Numbered from the stretch's first letter, positions 5,582 to 13,608 are shown. The stretch is DNA of 13,608 nt from Sphingomonadales bacterium (GCA_018067055.1 JAGPVK010000214.1:1-13608); one strand, 5' to 3'. Numbers and translations are program-made. Notes: generated by a model not told the origin, from the letters alone.

Positions 5582-6198
5582 GGTTTCCACTCCAGAAAAC
5601 GATTGAGAAATGCCAGTCCATAGGCCTGGCTTTTCTCCGGATGAAATTGCACGCCAACGATATTATCGCGACCGACAGCCGACACCAGCGGTACACCATG
5701 GCTGGTCTTGGCCAATATGTCGGCTTCCTTCGCGGCATCAAAATGATAGCCGTGCAGATAATAGGCTTCACCGGACTCCAGCAGATCATGCCCCTCGGTC
5801 GGGGTCACGTCATTCCAGCCCATATGCGGAATCTTGATCGTGTCGTCGGCGGGTTCGATCGCCTTCACCGTACCGCCTATCCAGCCGAGACCGTCATGCG
5901 CGCCAAATTCTATGCCTTTGTCCGCCAGCATCTGCATCCCGACACAAATGCCGAGAAAGGGTATTCCTTCGGCACGCACTCGCTGCTCAAGAGCATCAAT
6001 CATACCGTCGATAGCAAATAACGCATCGCGGCAGGCGCCGAAAGCACCAACACCGGGCAATATGATGCGGTCCGCCCGCACAACCATTTCCGGGTCAGCG
6101 GTGACCGCCACATCACCAGCCCCTGCGGCAATCAGAGCATTGTGAACACTGTGCAGGTTACCGGCGCCAAAATCGATCAGCGCGATTGTCTCAGCCAC
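5578..6198 (-). CDS. hisH: Imidazole glycerol phosphate synthase, glutaminase subunit HisH
   Basis: The 206-residue class I glutamine amidotransferase provides ammonia to HisF. The nucleophile Cys85 is in FLGICVGMQ, with His186 and Glu188 in VQFHPEKS completing the catalytic triad. The N-terminal [14 protein letters not shown] is typical. The start chosen is GTG 6198, which overlaps the 3' end of hisB by 8 nt, sits behind an AAGGGG Shine-Dalgarno sequence and gives the usual N-terminus. A longer reading to 6231 would add residues from another frame of hisB. It is coupled to hisA through an ATGA overlap. Confidence 0.96.
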   Translation of the reverse strand: MAETIALIDFGAGNLHSVHNALIAAGAGDVAVTADPEMVVRADRIILPGVGAFGACRDALFAIDGMIDALEQRVRAEGIPFLGICVGMQMLADKGIEFGAHDGLGWIGGTVKAIEPADDTIKIPHMGWNDVTPTEGHDLLESGEAYYLHGYHFDAAKEADILAKTSHGVPLVSAVGRDNIVGVQFHPEKSQAYGLAFLNRFLEWKP

Positions 6199-6784
6199 CC
6201 AGCTGCCCCTTGGTCGAGGGAATCGCATCACCCTTGCGCGGATCGCGGTCTACCGCCTGGCGCATCGCGCGGGCAAAGCCCTTGAAAATGCTTTCCGCGA
6301 TATGATGATTATTCTCGCCATAGAGCAACTCGATGTGGAGAGTGATCCCGGCAGCATCCGCGACGCTGTGGAACCAGTGTTTGAACAATTCGGTGTCCAT
6401 CTCGCCGAGCCGCTCCTGCGTAAACCCTGCATTCCAGACAAAATAGGGGCGACCGGAGATATCGAGCGCGACCCGGCTCAAGGTCTCGTCCATCGGTGAA
6501 TAGGCGCTGCCGTAGCGCACGATCCCGGCCTTGTCGCCAAGCGCCTGGTTGATCGCCTGTCCCAGCGCGATGGCGCTGTCTTCGGTGGTATGGTGCTGGT
6601 CGACGTGCAGATCACCCTTGATCCGCAAGGTCAGATCGATCAGCGAATGGCGTGAGAATTGTTCGATCATGTGATCGAGAAAACCAATGCCGGTGGACAC
6701 GTCATATTGACCGGTCCCGTCGAGGTTCAACTCGACAAAAATCTCGGTTTCCTTGGTATTTCGCTCTATTGTCGCTGTTCTCAT
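6191..6784 (-). CDS. hisB: Imidazoleglycerol-phosphate dehydratase HisB
   Basis: The 197-residue Mn2+-dependent enzyme dehydrates imidazole glycerol phosphate to imidazole acetol phosphate. Family motifs are all present: [14 protein letters not shown] (about residue 34), [14 protein letters not shown] (about 62) and the C-terminal [17 protein letters not shown], holding the metal-binding His and Glu residues. It is monofunctional, lacking the histidinol-phosphatase domain found in E. coli HisB. It is the first gene of the minus-strand his cluster. No Shine-Dalgarno sequence precedes the ATG, but a promoter places the start point almost on it. Confidence 0.97.
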   Translation of the reverse strand: MRTATIERNTKETEIFVELNLDGTGQYDVSTGIGFLDHMIEQFSRHSLIDLTLRIKGDLHVDQHHTTEDSAIALGQAINQALGDKAGIVRYGSAYSPMDETLSRVALDISGRPYFVWNAGFTQERLGEMDTELFKHWFHSVADAAGITLHIELLYGENNHHIAESIFKGFARAMRQAVDRDPRKGDAIPSTKGQLGG

Positions 6785-6792
6785 GCACCAGC

Positions 6793-6820
6793 CCTATAAT
6801 GGCTTGGACAAATCAGGCAA
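6793..6820 (-). promoter_or_regulatory. Probable hisB promoter, leaderless geometry
   Basis: TTGCCT (6815-6820), a 16-bp spacer and TATAGG (6793-6798) lie directly upstream of hisB, with only 8 nt between the -10 and the ATG. The -35 ends 30 nt before the start codon. Initiation would fall at or within a few bases of the AUG, and no Shine-Dalgarno sequence is present. Confidence 0.45.
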
Positions 6821-6863
6821 GAATTTCGCGGCCTTTGTCCGGTGCGAAATTCATTTTACGCCC

Positions 6864-6892
6864 TTGACCCGATGCCCGCTTCGCGCCACCTA
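6864..6892 (+). promoter_or_regulatory. Candidate sspB-fumC promoter, leaderless geometry
   Basis: TTGACC (6864-6869) ends 29 nt before the ATG at 6899. The -10 at 17 bp spacing (CACCTA) is weak; CCTAGT at 19 bp is marginally better. There is no Shine-Dalgarno sequence before 6899. The strong -35 and distance suggest a leaderless transcript starting near the ATG. Confidence 0.35.
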
Positions 6893-6898
6893 GTGCAA

Positions 6899-7384
6899 AT
6901 GAGCAATGATGCCCCCGATAGCCTGATTCCTTACGACGAGATCGTACAGGAGGCCCTGCGCGCAGTGGTGGGCCGCGTGTTGGGTGAAGTCGTCACCGGC
7001 GGCCTGCCTGGCGAGCATCATTTCTACATCACCTTCAAGACCCGCGCGCCCGGAGTCGATATCCCCGATCACCTGATCGCCAGATTCCCGGACGAGATGA
7101 CGATCGTCATTCAGAACCGTTATTGGGACCTGAAAGTCGACAAAGACCGGTTCGAAGTCGGTCTGAGCTTCAACCAGATCAGCTCGATGCTGCATATCCC
7201 GTTCGCGGCGATCACCTCCTTCGTCGATCCGGCGGTTGATTTTGCACTGCAATTCCACGTCGACGAGGTGGAAGGCGATATCAATGGCCATGACGCTGCG
7301 GAAAATGACGGCGAAACGGATGCGATCGAGATAGTCGATGATGGCTCCAACGTGGTGACGGTGGACTTCGGCAAGAAAAAGTGA
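6899..7384 (+). CDS. sspB: SspB-family ClpXP proteolysis adaptor
   Basis: The 161-residue protein is an alphaproteobacterial SspB, which tethers ssrA-tagged and other substrates to the ClpXP protease. The folded domain runs from [19 protein letters not shown] to about DFALQF, with the family features [29 protein letters not shown] and FEVGLSFN. A flexible acidic linker follows. The C-terminal tail [11 protein letters not shown] matches the hydrophobic-plus-basic motif that docks on the ClpX N-domain. ATG 6899 is chosen because the sequence before it (from 6842) is not family-like and because of the -35 position. The stop overlaps the fumC start as GTGA, so the two are coupled. Confidence 0.9.
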   Translation: MSNDAPDSLIPYDEIVQEALRAVVGRVLGEVVTGGLPGEHHFYITFKTRAPGVDIPDHLIARFPDEMTIVIQNRYWDLKVDKDRFEVGLSFNQISSMLHIPFAAITSFVDPAVDFALQFHVDEVEGDINGHDAAENDGETDAIEIVDDGSNVVTVDFGKKK

Positions 7385-8775
7385 GCGGGACCCGCACCGA
7401 AACCGACTCTCTCGGCGAGATAGAAGTACCCTCAGAAGCCTATTGGGGCGCCCAGACCCAGCGCAGCATCGAGAATTTCCCCTTTCCCCGCCAGGAACGC
7501 ATGCCGATCCGGCTGATCCACGCGCTGGCCGCGGTCAAGCAGGCTGCAGCGCGGGTCAATGGCATCCATGGCCTGGATCCGGAAATTGCCGCGGCGATTG
7601 AAAAGGCCGCCAATGCCGTGCGCACCGGCGCCTATGACAATCAGTTCCCGCTGAGCATCTGGCAGACCGGCTCCGGAACCCAGACCAACATGAACGTCAA
7701 TGAAGTGATCGCCGGCGTCGCCAACGAGGCGATCTACGGCACCCGCGGCGGCAAATATCCGGTCCATCCGAACGATCATGTCAACCGCGGGCAATCGTCC
7801 AATGACAGTTTCCCGACCGCGATGCATGTCGCGGCAGCCCGGGCGCTGGAAGTCGAGCTGTTCCCGGCGCTGGAACAATTGCACGACGCGCTCGCCGAAA
7901 AGGCGCACCAATGGAAATCGATCGTCAAGATCGGTCGCACCCATCTCCAGGACGCCACACCGCTGACCCTGGGACAGGAATTTTCCGGCTATGCGGCGCA
8001 ACTGGTCGCCGCGCGCGACCGGATCGAAACCGTATTGCCCCGGCTGCACAAGCTGGCACAAGGCGGCACGGCGGTCGGCACCGGCCTCAATGCACCGGAA
8101 AATTTTGGCGAGCATATCGCCAAGGAACTATCCAAGATCACCGGCCTGAAATTCACCTCGGCTGCCAATAAATTCGCCGAACTGGCGGCGCATGACACGA
8201 TGGTCGAATTGTCCGGTGCGCTGAATACGCTGGCGGTGTCCGTGACCAAGATCGCCAACGATATCCGGCTGCTCGGCTCCGGACCGCGATCCGGCCTTGG
8301 CGAGCTCGACTTGCCCGCCAATGAACCGGGCAGCTCGATCATGCCGGGCAAGGTCAATCCGACCCAGTGCGAGATGCTGACCATGGTCGCCGCTCAGGTG
8401 ATCGGCAATCATCAGGCGGTGACCGTCGGCGGGCTGCAGGGGCATCTCGAGCTCAATGTCTTCAAACCGCTGATCGGTGCCAATGTACTGCGCTCGATCG
8501 AGATTATTTCCATCGGCATGTCGAGCTTTTCCGAACGCTGCGTGGAAGGTTTGGAGGCTAATGAAGCGCGGATCAGGGAGCTGGTCGATAACAGCCTGAT
8601 GCTGGTGACCGCGCTCGCCCCGGTGATCGGCTATGACAAGGCTGCGGCGATTGCCAAATATGCCCATAAAACCGGCCAGACCCTGCGCGCATCCGCGCTG
8701 GAGCTGGGTCTGGTTGACGCAGACACCTACGATAGCCATGTTAGACCTGAGAATATGGTCGGCAAACATGGCTGA
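7381..8775 (+). CDS. fumC: Class II fumarate hydratase FumC
   Basis: The 464-residue tetrameric, oxygen-stable, iron-independent fumarase interconverts fumarate and malate in the TCA cycle. Superfamily motifs occur in order: [13 protein letters not shown] (about residue 98), [11 protein letters not shown], the catalytic histidine region [15 protein letters not shown] (about 184) and the signature [13 protein letters not shown] (about 319), whose Ser acts in catalysis. The length is standard. The start is GTG, overlapping the sspB stop by 4 nt, with no strong Shine-Dalgarno sequence, so coupling to sspB is expected. Distinction from aspartase or argininosuccinate lyase is clear from the N-terminal half and the [11 protein letters not shown] block. 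Confidence 0.97.
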   Translation: MSGTRTETDSLGEIEVPSEAYWGAQTQRSIENFPFPRQERMPIRLIHALAAVKQAAARVNGIHGLDPEIAAAIEKAANAVRTGAYDNQFPLSIWQTGSGTQTNMNVNEVIAGVANEAIYGTRGGKYPVHPNDHVNRGQSSNDSFPTAMHVAAARALEVELFPALEQLHDALAEKAHQWKSIVKIGRTHLQDATPLTLGQEFSGYAAQLVAARDRIETVLPRLHKLAQGGTAVGTGLNAPENFGEHIAKELSKITGLKFTSAANKFAELAAHDTMVELSGALNTLAVSVTKIANDIRLLGSGPRSGLGELDLPANEPGSSIMPGKVNPTQCEMLTMVAAQVIGNHQAVTVGGLQGHLELNVFKPLIGANVLRSIEIISIGMSSFSERCVEGLEANEARIRELVDNSLMLVTALAPVIGYDKAAAIAKYAHKTGQTLRASALELGLVDADTYDSHVRPENMVGKHG

Positions 8776-8793
8776 TCCGGGAACAAAAACAAC

Positions 8794-9090
8794 ATGTCGA
8801 TAATCAGAAATATATTCACTACGATGGTCGGTTACGAAGCGCGCAAGCACACCCAGGGTCACGGATTGCGGAATTTCGGCCTCGGCATGATCGCCGCCCG
8901 TATCGCCACCCGGTCGGTGCCCGGTGCGCTGCTGGTCGGTGGGGTGTTGATCGCCAAAAAAATCTATGATGACTCGAAAGAGGCAGAAGCGCTTCCTGCT
9001 TCCGAAGCGGTTATCGAAATTGAGGGTCGGCCGGTTCCAGCAGACAGCGATCCGGCTAAAAAACCGCCTGCTTTACGGCTTCCCCGTTAG
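8794..9090 (+). CDS. Small protein of unknown function downstream of fumC
   Basis: The gene encodes a 98-residue protein not assigned to any family. Its N-terminal half ([20 protein letters not shown]) is basic. A Gly/Ala-rich hydrophobic segment around residues 27-52 ([12 protein letters not shown] to [14 protein letters not shown]) could be one membrane span or an amphipathic pair. The C-terminus is Pro-, Ala- and Asp/Glu-rich and probably disordered. It begins 18 nt after fumC on the same strand without a clear Shine-Dalgarno sequence, so it is likely the third gene of the sspB-fumC transcript. Its last 18 nt overlap the convergent DUF2585 gene. Coding is supported by fumC-like codon use and the compact arrangement. 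Confidence 0.7.
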   Translation: MSIIRNIFTTMVGYEARKHTQGHGLRNFGLGMIAARIATRSVPGALLVGGVLIAKKIYDDSKEAEALPASEAVIEIEGRPVPADSDPAKKPPALRLPR

Positions 9091-9684
9091 CCAATAGCCG
9101 GTACCTGCGGCCTGCCAATCCTTGACCGCTTCGATCGGTACCGTCAGCATCAGGATATTGAGCGCCAGATTGTCACGAATCAGATAGCCGGTAACAAGCT
9201 CGAAGATCACCGCGATCGTCAGCGTCACCTTCCACGGCAGGCGCGCAGCGAGGAAAAAGCCGAATATCATCCAGGCAATATCGGCCATCGAATTGATGAT
9301 GCTGTCCCCTTCATAGCCATAAGAAATGGTTGCTTCGCGATAGCGGTCGATGATGATCGGCGAATTTTCCAACACTTCCCACGCTCCCTCGACCAGAATC
9401 GAGAGGCACAGGATCACGCCCAGCGGCAACAGCTTGGCGAAGTGCCGGCGCAAAAGATGGCCGAGACCGAAGAAGAGAAAACCGTGAATGACATGACTCA
9501 ACGAGTACCAGTCGGCGAGATGCTGGCTGTTTTCCGAAGATTGAACAACGCCGTGCCACAGCTTGACGGTACCGCAGGTGCAGATCGGAGGACGGCCCAT
9601 TTCAAGCAGAATCAGCGCAAAACCGACAAATAGAATGACGGCGGCAAACGCGCTATATTTGCTGATCCGGAGCGGCCAAACCAT
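9073..9684 (-). CDS. UPF0314/DUF2585 integral membrane protein
   Basis: The 203-residue protein belongs to the UPF0314 (DUF2585) family of alphaproteobacterial membrane proteins with no known function. The recognisable block is [18 protein letters not shown] followed by [20 protein letters not shown] (about residues 30-68). It also has [35 protein letters not shown] and the C-terminal [20 protein letters not shown]. About five or six hydrophobic segments are visible. The conserved Cys-Thr-Cys, His, Glu and Asp residues could form a metal or cofactor site; that is speculation. ATG 9684 has a GGAAACGGA region upstream. It is convergent with the small fumC-linked gene and divergent from the MFS gene. 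Confidence 0.9.
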   Translation of the reverse strand: MVWPLRISKYSAFAAVILFVGFALILLEMGRPPICTCGTVKLWHGVVQSSENSQHLADWYSLSHVIHGFLFFGLGHLLRRHFAKLLPLGVILCLSILVEGAWEVLENSPIIIDRYREATISYGYEGDSIINSMADIAWMIFGFFLAARLPWKVTLTIAVIFELVTGYLIRDNLALNILMLTVPIEAVKDWQAAGTGYWLTGKP

Positions 9685-9700
9685 TTGTATTTCCGTTTCC

Positions 9701-9730
9701 TAAATAGGGATTGAGAACAGCTTTTCCCAA
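9701..9730 (-). promoter_or_regulatory. Weak candidate promoter for the DUF2585 gene
   Basis: TTGGGA (9725-9730), an 18-bp spacer and TATTTA (9701-9706) precede the gene in the 125-bp AT-rich divergent region. No convincing promoter was found for the MFS gene on the other strand. Low confidence. Confidence 0.25.
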
Positions 9731-9809
9731 TTATTGCAATATTGATTGTAACTGACATTGCTGTAAGCTTGGTAAAAGCCGCTGGTATCAAGCGGGACAG
9801 GAGAGCATA

Positions 9810-11090
9810 TTGGCAACGACCGTACAGCCGGGGCACCCCCCCCGCAAATTCTATGGCTGGACCAATGTCGGTCTGTTCTTCTTCATCCAGTTTGCCGCTT
9901 CCGGCTTCGTCTATTTCGCTTATTCCGTTGTCTTCCCGGTGATGGTCGAAACGATGGCCTGGAACCGCGGCACGGCATCCCTGGCGCAAACGGTCGCGCT
10001 GATCATGCTGGGCCTGGCCTACCCATTGACAGGCTATCTTATCCACCGCTTCGGAGTGCGCCAGACGGTCACGATCGGGCTGCTGGTGATGCTGTCCGGT
10101 CTCGTGCTGCTGGTTTTCGCCGTGACCGCCATCTGGCAATGGATCATGGTTTGGGGAGTCGTCATGGGCCTGTCCTTTGCCCTGACCGGACCGATCTGCT
10201 CGCAATCCGCGATGATCAGCTGGTTCAGCATCAGACGGTCGACCACCATCGGAATTGTCATGACCGGCGGTGCTCTGGGCGGTGCTCTGGCGCAGCCGGT
10301 GCTGTCGAGCATGATGGATCAGTTCGACAGCTGGCGGGCGGCCTGGCTGATCGCTGCCGCCATGGTCGTCATCTCACTGATTGCCGCGCAATTTGTCATC
10401 AACCGCCCGCAGGATATCGGACAGCATCCCGACAATGTCGATCCAGCCCTGGTCTCGGACGATCCGCTTGCCGGCAATCTGCGTCCCAAAACCCATCGGA
10501 CCGGGTATGACTGGACGATGAAGCAGATCTTGCGAACGCCGACTCTCTATATGTTGATGCTGGTCACGCTCGGCTATCTCGGCACGTTCTTCTTTCTGCT
10601 CAACCATGGGGTTTTGCACCTGACCGATAATGGACTCTCCGGTCTGCAGGCCGCCTCGATCATGGGTTTGGCGATCCTCGGCAGCGGTCTGGCGCGCATT
10701 CCAGCCGGTTGGCTGGGAGACCAGTTCGAATTGCGCTGGACCCTGTTCGGTTCGATTTTGCTTATGGCTCTGGGCCTGTCAGGTTTCTGGCTCGGTCACG
10801 GAATTGTTCTGCTTTCGGCGATGGGCATGTTGTTCGGTGCGGGCTATGGCAGTTTGCTGGTGCTGGGACCGGTGGTGATCGGCAATTATTATGGTGAGCG
10901 CGCTTTTCCGATCATCAATTCCGTGCTGGCTCCGGTGATGTTGCCGTTTGCTGCGGCCGCGCCAGCCGGAGCCGGCTATATTTTCGAAGCCACCGGCAGC
11001 TATGATCTGGCTTTTGCCGGTGCGATCCTGTTGCTGACCGCGGGCATGATCGCGGCCTTTTTCATGAAACCGCCGCTCGCGCCCGGCTAG
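9810..11090 (+). CDS. MFS transporter (OFA/monocarboxylate-type)
   Basis: The 426-residue major facilitator has 12 predicted TM segments. TM1 begins around YGWTNVGLFFFIQFAASGF. A motif-A-like loop GYLIHRFGVRQT lies between TM2 and TM3, and its counterpart GWLGDQFELRWT lies in the second half. The central loop is hydrophilic (about residues 200-235, RPQDIGQHPDN to DWTMKQILRTP). The overall form, with the short RKFYGW start and the ICSQSAMISWFSIRRSTTIGI segment, recalls the oxalate/formate antiporter and monocarboxylate-type MFS groups; the substrate is unknown. The start is TTG 9810 with Shine-Dalgarno AGGAGAG just upstream. It ends 9 bp from the convergent AI-2E gene. Confidence 0.88.
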   Translation: MATTVQPGHPPRKFYGWTNVGLFFFIQFAASGFVYFAYSVVFPVMVETMAWNRGTASLAQTVALIMLGLAYPLTGYLIHRFGVRQTVTIGLLVMLSGLVLLVFAVTAIWQWIMVWGVVMGLSFALTGPICSQSAMISWFSIRRSTTIGIVMTGGALGGALAQPVLSSMMDQFDSWRAAWLIAAAMVVISLIAAQFVINRPQDIGQHPDNVDPALVSDDPLAGNLRPKTHRTGYDWTMKQILRTPTLYMLMLVTLGYLGTFFFLLNHGVLHLTDNGLSGLQAASIMGLAILGSGLARIPAGWLGDQFELRWTLFGSILLMALGLSGFWLGHGIVLLSAMGMLFGAGYGSLLVLGPVVIGNYYGERAFPIINSVLAPVMLPFAAAAPAGAGYIFEATGSYDLAFAGAILLLTAGMIAAFFMKPPLAPG

Positions 11091-11099
11091 GCCCTGAAC

Positions 11100-12218
11100 C
11101 TAGACATTTCCATCGCTGGACAGCAGCGCCGCAATCGACCGGGTGCCGGGCCGACGCGCCAAGACGATCATCAGGATGGTCGTGAACGGCACCGCCAATA
11201 TCGCGCCCGGAATACCCCACAGGCTGCTCCAGATGGCGAGCGAAACCAGCACCACCATCGGGCTGAGATTAACCGACTTGCTGAGCATCTTGGGTTCGAC
11301 AACATTGCCGATAATCACCTGCGCAGTCGTCATCAGCCCGGTCGCGATCAGCGGGATTGTCAGACTACCGAATTGGGCCACGGCAAAAAGCGCCGGAAAC
11401 GCGACCCCGACAAAGGAGCCGATATAGGGAATATAGTTGAGCAGGCCGATGATGATCGCCCACAGGGCTGCATATTCGACGCCCAGGATCAGCAATATCG
11501 CCCAGCAGATAAGGCCGAGCATGATATTGATCAGCGTCTTGGTCGCCAGATAGCTGCCAATATCATGGTTGATCCGGGTGATCATGTTGAGCGTATCGGT
11601 GGACTCGCGATCAGAGCCAAAGGCCCGGCGCACCTTTTCCGGAAAGCCGGTGATCTCGCTGAGCAGGAAGGAGGCGTACAAGATGGTGATGAAGATGAAT
11701 CCGCCAAAGCTGGTCAGCGAGGAGAGCGCGCTTTGGGCCACCGCCGCGATGTCTATCTCGGTGAAGAACCTTGTTGCAAATTCGCTGATCGCGTGCGCAA
11801 CGGCCTCCGTTCCCCGGTCAAATATCGCAGCCGGCGAACCCATCAGTTCGGAAATCTTTGGTCGACCGGCCCCCTCTTCCACCGGCAGCGGAAACCAGGT
11901 TACGAACAGATTTTCCAGATTGCGCTGATAGACTGGCAGCGAGGGTACCAGATTCTGCAAGCTGGCCACCAGCATCCGGGTCATCGCAAACAGCAATGCC
12001 AACACCCCGATCAGGGCAAGCGTCGCGCGCAGCCATAGCGGGGTTCGGCCCAGTCCCGGAATACGGGCAACCGTCGCGCTGGCGGCATAGAGAATCTGCA
12101 GCAATATGACCGCGGTCACGATCGGCAATATGATGTCCTTGCCGACGTAAAACAGCCAGCCGACCATGATCGTAATGCCGATCGCATAAAATATAGTGCT
12201 GACGCGCCCCTGGATCAT
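11100..12218 (-). CDS. AI-2E/PerM-family membrane transporter
   Basis: The 372-residue protein belongs to the AI-2E transporter (PerM/YdiK/TqsA) family of multi-pass membrane proteins. Some members export small molecules such as autoinducer-2 or act as Na+/H+ antiporters; the substrate here is unknown. N-terminal TM segments (ILPIVTAVILLQILYAASAT) are followed by a periplasmic or coiled region (about 90-165). The C-terminal half carries the family block LINIMLGLICWAILLILGVE, LLNYIPYIGSFVGVAFPALF and VEPKMLSKSVNLSPMVVLVSL, then WSSLWGIPGAILAVP. ATG 12218 is chosen because upstream ATGs would extend into gmk, giving a non-family N-terminus, and because of promoter geometry. It is divergent from gmk. 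Confidence 0.9.
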   Translation of the reverse strand: MIQGRVSTIFYAIGITIMVGWLFYVGKDIILPIVTAVILLQILYAASATVARIPGLGRTPLWLRATLALIGVLALLFAMTRMLVASLQNLVPSLPVYQRNLENLFVTWFPLPVEEGAGRPKISELMGSPAAIFDRGTEAVAHAISEFATRFFTEIDIAAVAQSALSSLTSFGGFIFITILYASFLLSEITGFPEKVRRAFGSDRESTDTLNMITRINHDIGSYLATKTLINIMLGLICWAILLILGVEYAALWAIIIGLLNYIPYIGSFVGVAFPALFAVAQFGSLTIPLIATGLMTTAQVIIGNVVEPKMLSKSVNLSPMVVLVSLAIWSSLWGIPGAILAVPFTTILMIVLARRPGTRSIAALLSSDGNV

Positions 12219-12224
12219 GATTTT

Positions 12225-12253
12225 GGGATAGCCTGATTCAACAAGACTGTCAT
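12225..12253 (-). promoter_or_regulatory. Probable promoter of the AI-2E gene, leaderless geometry
   Basis: ATGACA (12248-12253, five of six bases of TTGACA), a 17-bp spacer and TATCCC (12225-12230) sit 6 nt from ATG 12218. The -35 ends 29 nt before the start codon, and no Shine-Dalgarno sequence is seen. Confidence 0.42.
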
Positions 12254-12303
12254 CAGGATGATTGCACCGGCAAGCCATATCGCGAAACATCCGGACAAGC
12301 ATC

Positions 12304-12332
12304 TTGACGCGATGCGTTCTTCTCGGCCAATA
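12304..12332 (+). promoter_or_regulatory. Candidate gmk promoter, leaderless geometry
   Basis: TTGACG (12304-12309) ends 29 nt before ATG 12339. The -10 at 17-18 bp spacing (CCAATA/CAATAG) is weak. No Shine-Dalgarno sequence precedes the ATG. Confidence 0.35.
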
Positions 12333-12338
12333 GCCGCT

Positions 12339-13007
12339 ATGGCCGACAATATCTCTTCCCAGAATATCGACAATGACCACCGCGAATTGAACCGCCGGGG
12401 GCTGTTATTCGTGCTGTCTTCCCCGTCCGGTGCCGGCAAATCGACGCTCGCGCATATGTTGCTGAAAGCGGATGAGGAGATCGCCATGTCGGTCTCCGTT
12501 ACCACGCGCCCGAAACGGCCCGGCGAAGAACATGGCAAGGATTATTATTTTGTCAGTGGCGACGAATTTGAAGAAATGGTCGCCGATCACAGCTTCCTCG
12601 AATATGCCACGGTTTTCGGCAACCGCTATGCCACGCCAGCCGCGCCGGTGAACCAGAGTCTGGAAGCGGGACAGGATGTGTTGTTCGATATCGACTGGCA
12701 GGGCACCCAGCAGCTATACCAGCGTGCCGGACAAGATGTCGTGCGGGTGTTCATTCTGCCGCCTTCGCTGGATGAATTACGCAATCGGCTGGAAAGCCGC
12801 AACACCGACGCGCCCGAGATTATCGAGAGCCGGATGCAGCGGGCGGCCAGCGAGATCAGCCATTGGGACGGCTATGACTATGTCCTGATCAATGATGATC
12901 TCGACGCCTGCTTTGCCAAGGTGAAGCAAATCCTCGCCACCGAACGGATGCGGCGGTCACGACAGACGGGCCTGATCGGATTTGTCCGCGATTTAATGGC
13001 CGAGTAG
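12339..13007 (+). CDS. gmk: Guanylate kinase
   Basis: The 222-residue enzyme phosphorylates GMP to GDP with ATP, an essential step of guanine nucleotide and (p)ppGpp metabolism. The P-loop SSPSGAGKST lies at residues 27-36. The GMP-binding region SVSVTTRPKRPGEEHGKDYYFV follows, then FLEYATVFGNRYATP, the DIDWQGTQQ switch block and the RNTDAPEIIESRM lid. A 20-residue N-terminal extension precedes the core, as often seen in alphaproteobacteria. ATG 12339 is chosen over upstream in-frame ATGs (from 12258) because those would add a non-family N-terminus reaching toward the divergent AI-2E promoter, and because TTGACG lies 29 nt upstream. Confidence 0.96.
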   Translation: MADNISSQNIDNDHRELNRRGLLFVLSSPSGAGKSTLAHMLLKADEEIAMSVSVTTRPKRPGEEHGKDYYFVSGDEFEEMVADHSFLEYATVFGNRYATPAAPVNQSLEAGQDVLFDIDWQGTQQLYQRAGQDVVRVFILPPSLDELRNRLESRNTDAPEIIESRMQRAASEISHWDGYDYVLINDDLDACFAKVKQILATERMRRSRQTGLIGFVRDLMAE

Positions 13008-13041
13008 CAAAGCGCAGGCGAAGGTTTCAGGCATCTGTCCT

Positions 13042-13608
13042 TTAAAATCGCAATGAACAATATCGGATTTCACCGGCGTTGCAGCGTTTGACCGCATCCC
13101 GCCATTCGTCCATTTTTATCTCATAAGCGGCCTGGCGGTCAGCATCGGCCTTCTGGTCTGCGGCGATCTTTTGCTGGTTCAGTTTCAGTTTCTCGGCATA
13201 TTGCGCTTCTGACTCTTCGTTCACGCGATTCAGATATTCGGCGCGCAGCGCATGGGACTGGTTGCGGATGCACGAAGTCAGAAGTTCGGATTTTTGCTGC
13301 TCGGCTCTGAATTTCTCGGAAGCTCCGGACCAGCGTTTTTCGACGATCGGTTCGCATAGGGCGGGAATTTTGGCCAATCGCGTGTCATAATCCTGACTGC
13401 GGCTTCTGATCAGCTGTTCGTTCGATTTTATGCCCGGATCAACGGACAATTCAGCGTTTTTTCGAGCCTGCACGCATTGCGGGCTCGACCAGATATTGTA
13501 ATATTTTTCATTATTTGCGGGATCAGACCGACTATATTGCTGGACCAGATATTGTTTGGCGCCCTCACAATCCAGACTGGGTTCCTGCGCCATCGCGGTG
13601 CCATTGAA
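13042..13608 (-). CDS. Probable exported Cys-containing protein of unknown function (5' end missing)
   Basis: The reading frame stays open to the window edge. The residues before the internal ATG at 13593 read FNGTAMAQEPSLDC, which looks like the end of a Sec signal peptide (cleavage after AMA). The true start therefore probably lies outside the window and 13593 is not the start. The visible mature part (about 183 residues) has six or so cysteines (in LDCEG, SPQCVQ, PALCEP, LTSCIRN, KRCNAG and RYCSLRF), compatible with periplasmic disulfides. It also has a long charged, Gln/Lys/Ala-rich helical stretch likely to be a coiled coil (about residues 115-165). No family recognised. It is convergent with gmk, whose stop lies 34 bp away. 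Confidence 0.65.
   Translation of the reverse strand, partial: FNGTAMAQEPSLDCEGAKQYLVQQYSRSDPANNEKYYNIWSSPQCVQARKNAELSVDPGIKSNEQLIRSRSQDYDTRLAKIPALCEPIVEKRWSGASEKFRAEQQKSELLTSCIRNQSHALRAEYLNRVNEESEAQYAEKLKLNQQKIAADQKADADRQAAYEIKMDEWRDAVKRCNAGEIRYCSLRF

Noticed and set aside
6795..6800. Perfect TATAAT on the plus strand between hisB and sspB, overlapping the hisB -10 and suggesting a bidirectional promoter
   Set aside because: The only -35-like partner (TTGTCG, 6769-6774) is 20 bp away, and TTGACC at 6864 fits the sspB start better. Kept only as a possibility.
7432..8862. Two long minus-strand frames (7432-8115 and 8128-8862) opposite fumC
   Set aside because: They are antisense shadows of a strongly recognised fumarase in GC-rich sequence, with no family features.
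11087..11103. CTAGG/CCTAG dyad containing both stop codons of the convergent MFS and AI-2E genes
   Set aside because: The 5-bp stem with no T-tract is too small to support a terminator; the symmetry follows largely from the two TAG stops facing each other.
11373..12038. 221-codon plus-strand frame opposite the AI-2E gene
   Set aside because: Composition is rich in Asp, Arg and Gln as in antisense of membrane-protein codons, and the minus-strand family motifs are clear.

Overview
The window looks like a chromosomal segment of an alphaproteobacterium of the Sphingomonadales (Sphingopyxis/Sphingorhabdus-like). This rests on the moderate-to-high GC coding style, an SspB-fumC pair, a hisB-H-A-F-E-HIT cluster, a UPF0314/DUF2585 protein and a PEP-CTERM protein. 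The genus is an inference.

Left edge (1-732): the 5' end of an IS256-family transposase (minus strand) abuts the C-terminal remnant of a large serine recombinase (plus strand). This is a decayed mobile or genomic-island edge. It lies about 200 bp from the 3' end of an intact tRNA-Phe gene (733-808, minus).

Minus-strand block (733-6784): reading in the direction of transcription, hisB, hisH and hisA are tightly overlapped. A 78-bp composite palindrome follows, then hisF, a free-standing PEP-CTERM gene, hisE, a HIT-family hydrolase, an NSS-type Na+/amino-acid symporter, yacG and tRNA-Phe. HisB, HisH, HisA, HisF and HisE cover several steps of histidine biosynthesis. The PEP-CTERM gene between hisF and hisE has its own probable sigma-54 promoter, a candidate upstream activator dyad and a strong hairpin terminator. 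It therefore looks like an independently regulated surface-protein unit set into a housekeeping operon.

Right part (6864-13608): sspB-fumC-small ORF (plus), a convergent DUF2585 membrane protein (minus), an MFS transporter (plus), a convergent AI-2E/PerM-family membrane protein (minus), divergent gmk (plus), and finally a 5'-incomplete secreted Cys-containing protein of unknown function (minus).

A recurrent pattern is that five genes that appear to begin transcripts (hisB, hisE, sspB, gmk and the AI-2E gene) lack a Shine-Dalgarno sequence. Each carries a -35-like hexamer ending 29-31 nt before the start codon, as expected for leaderless mRNAs. Several operon-internal genes (hisH, hisA, HIT, the symporter) have clear Shine-Dalgarno sequences. 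The most interesting locus is the sigma-54-type PEP-CTERM gene encoding a Trp/Gly/Ser pentapeptide-repeat protein (3373-3917).
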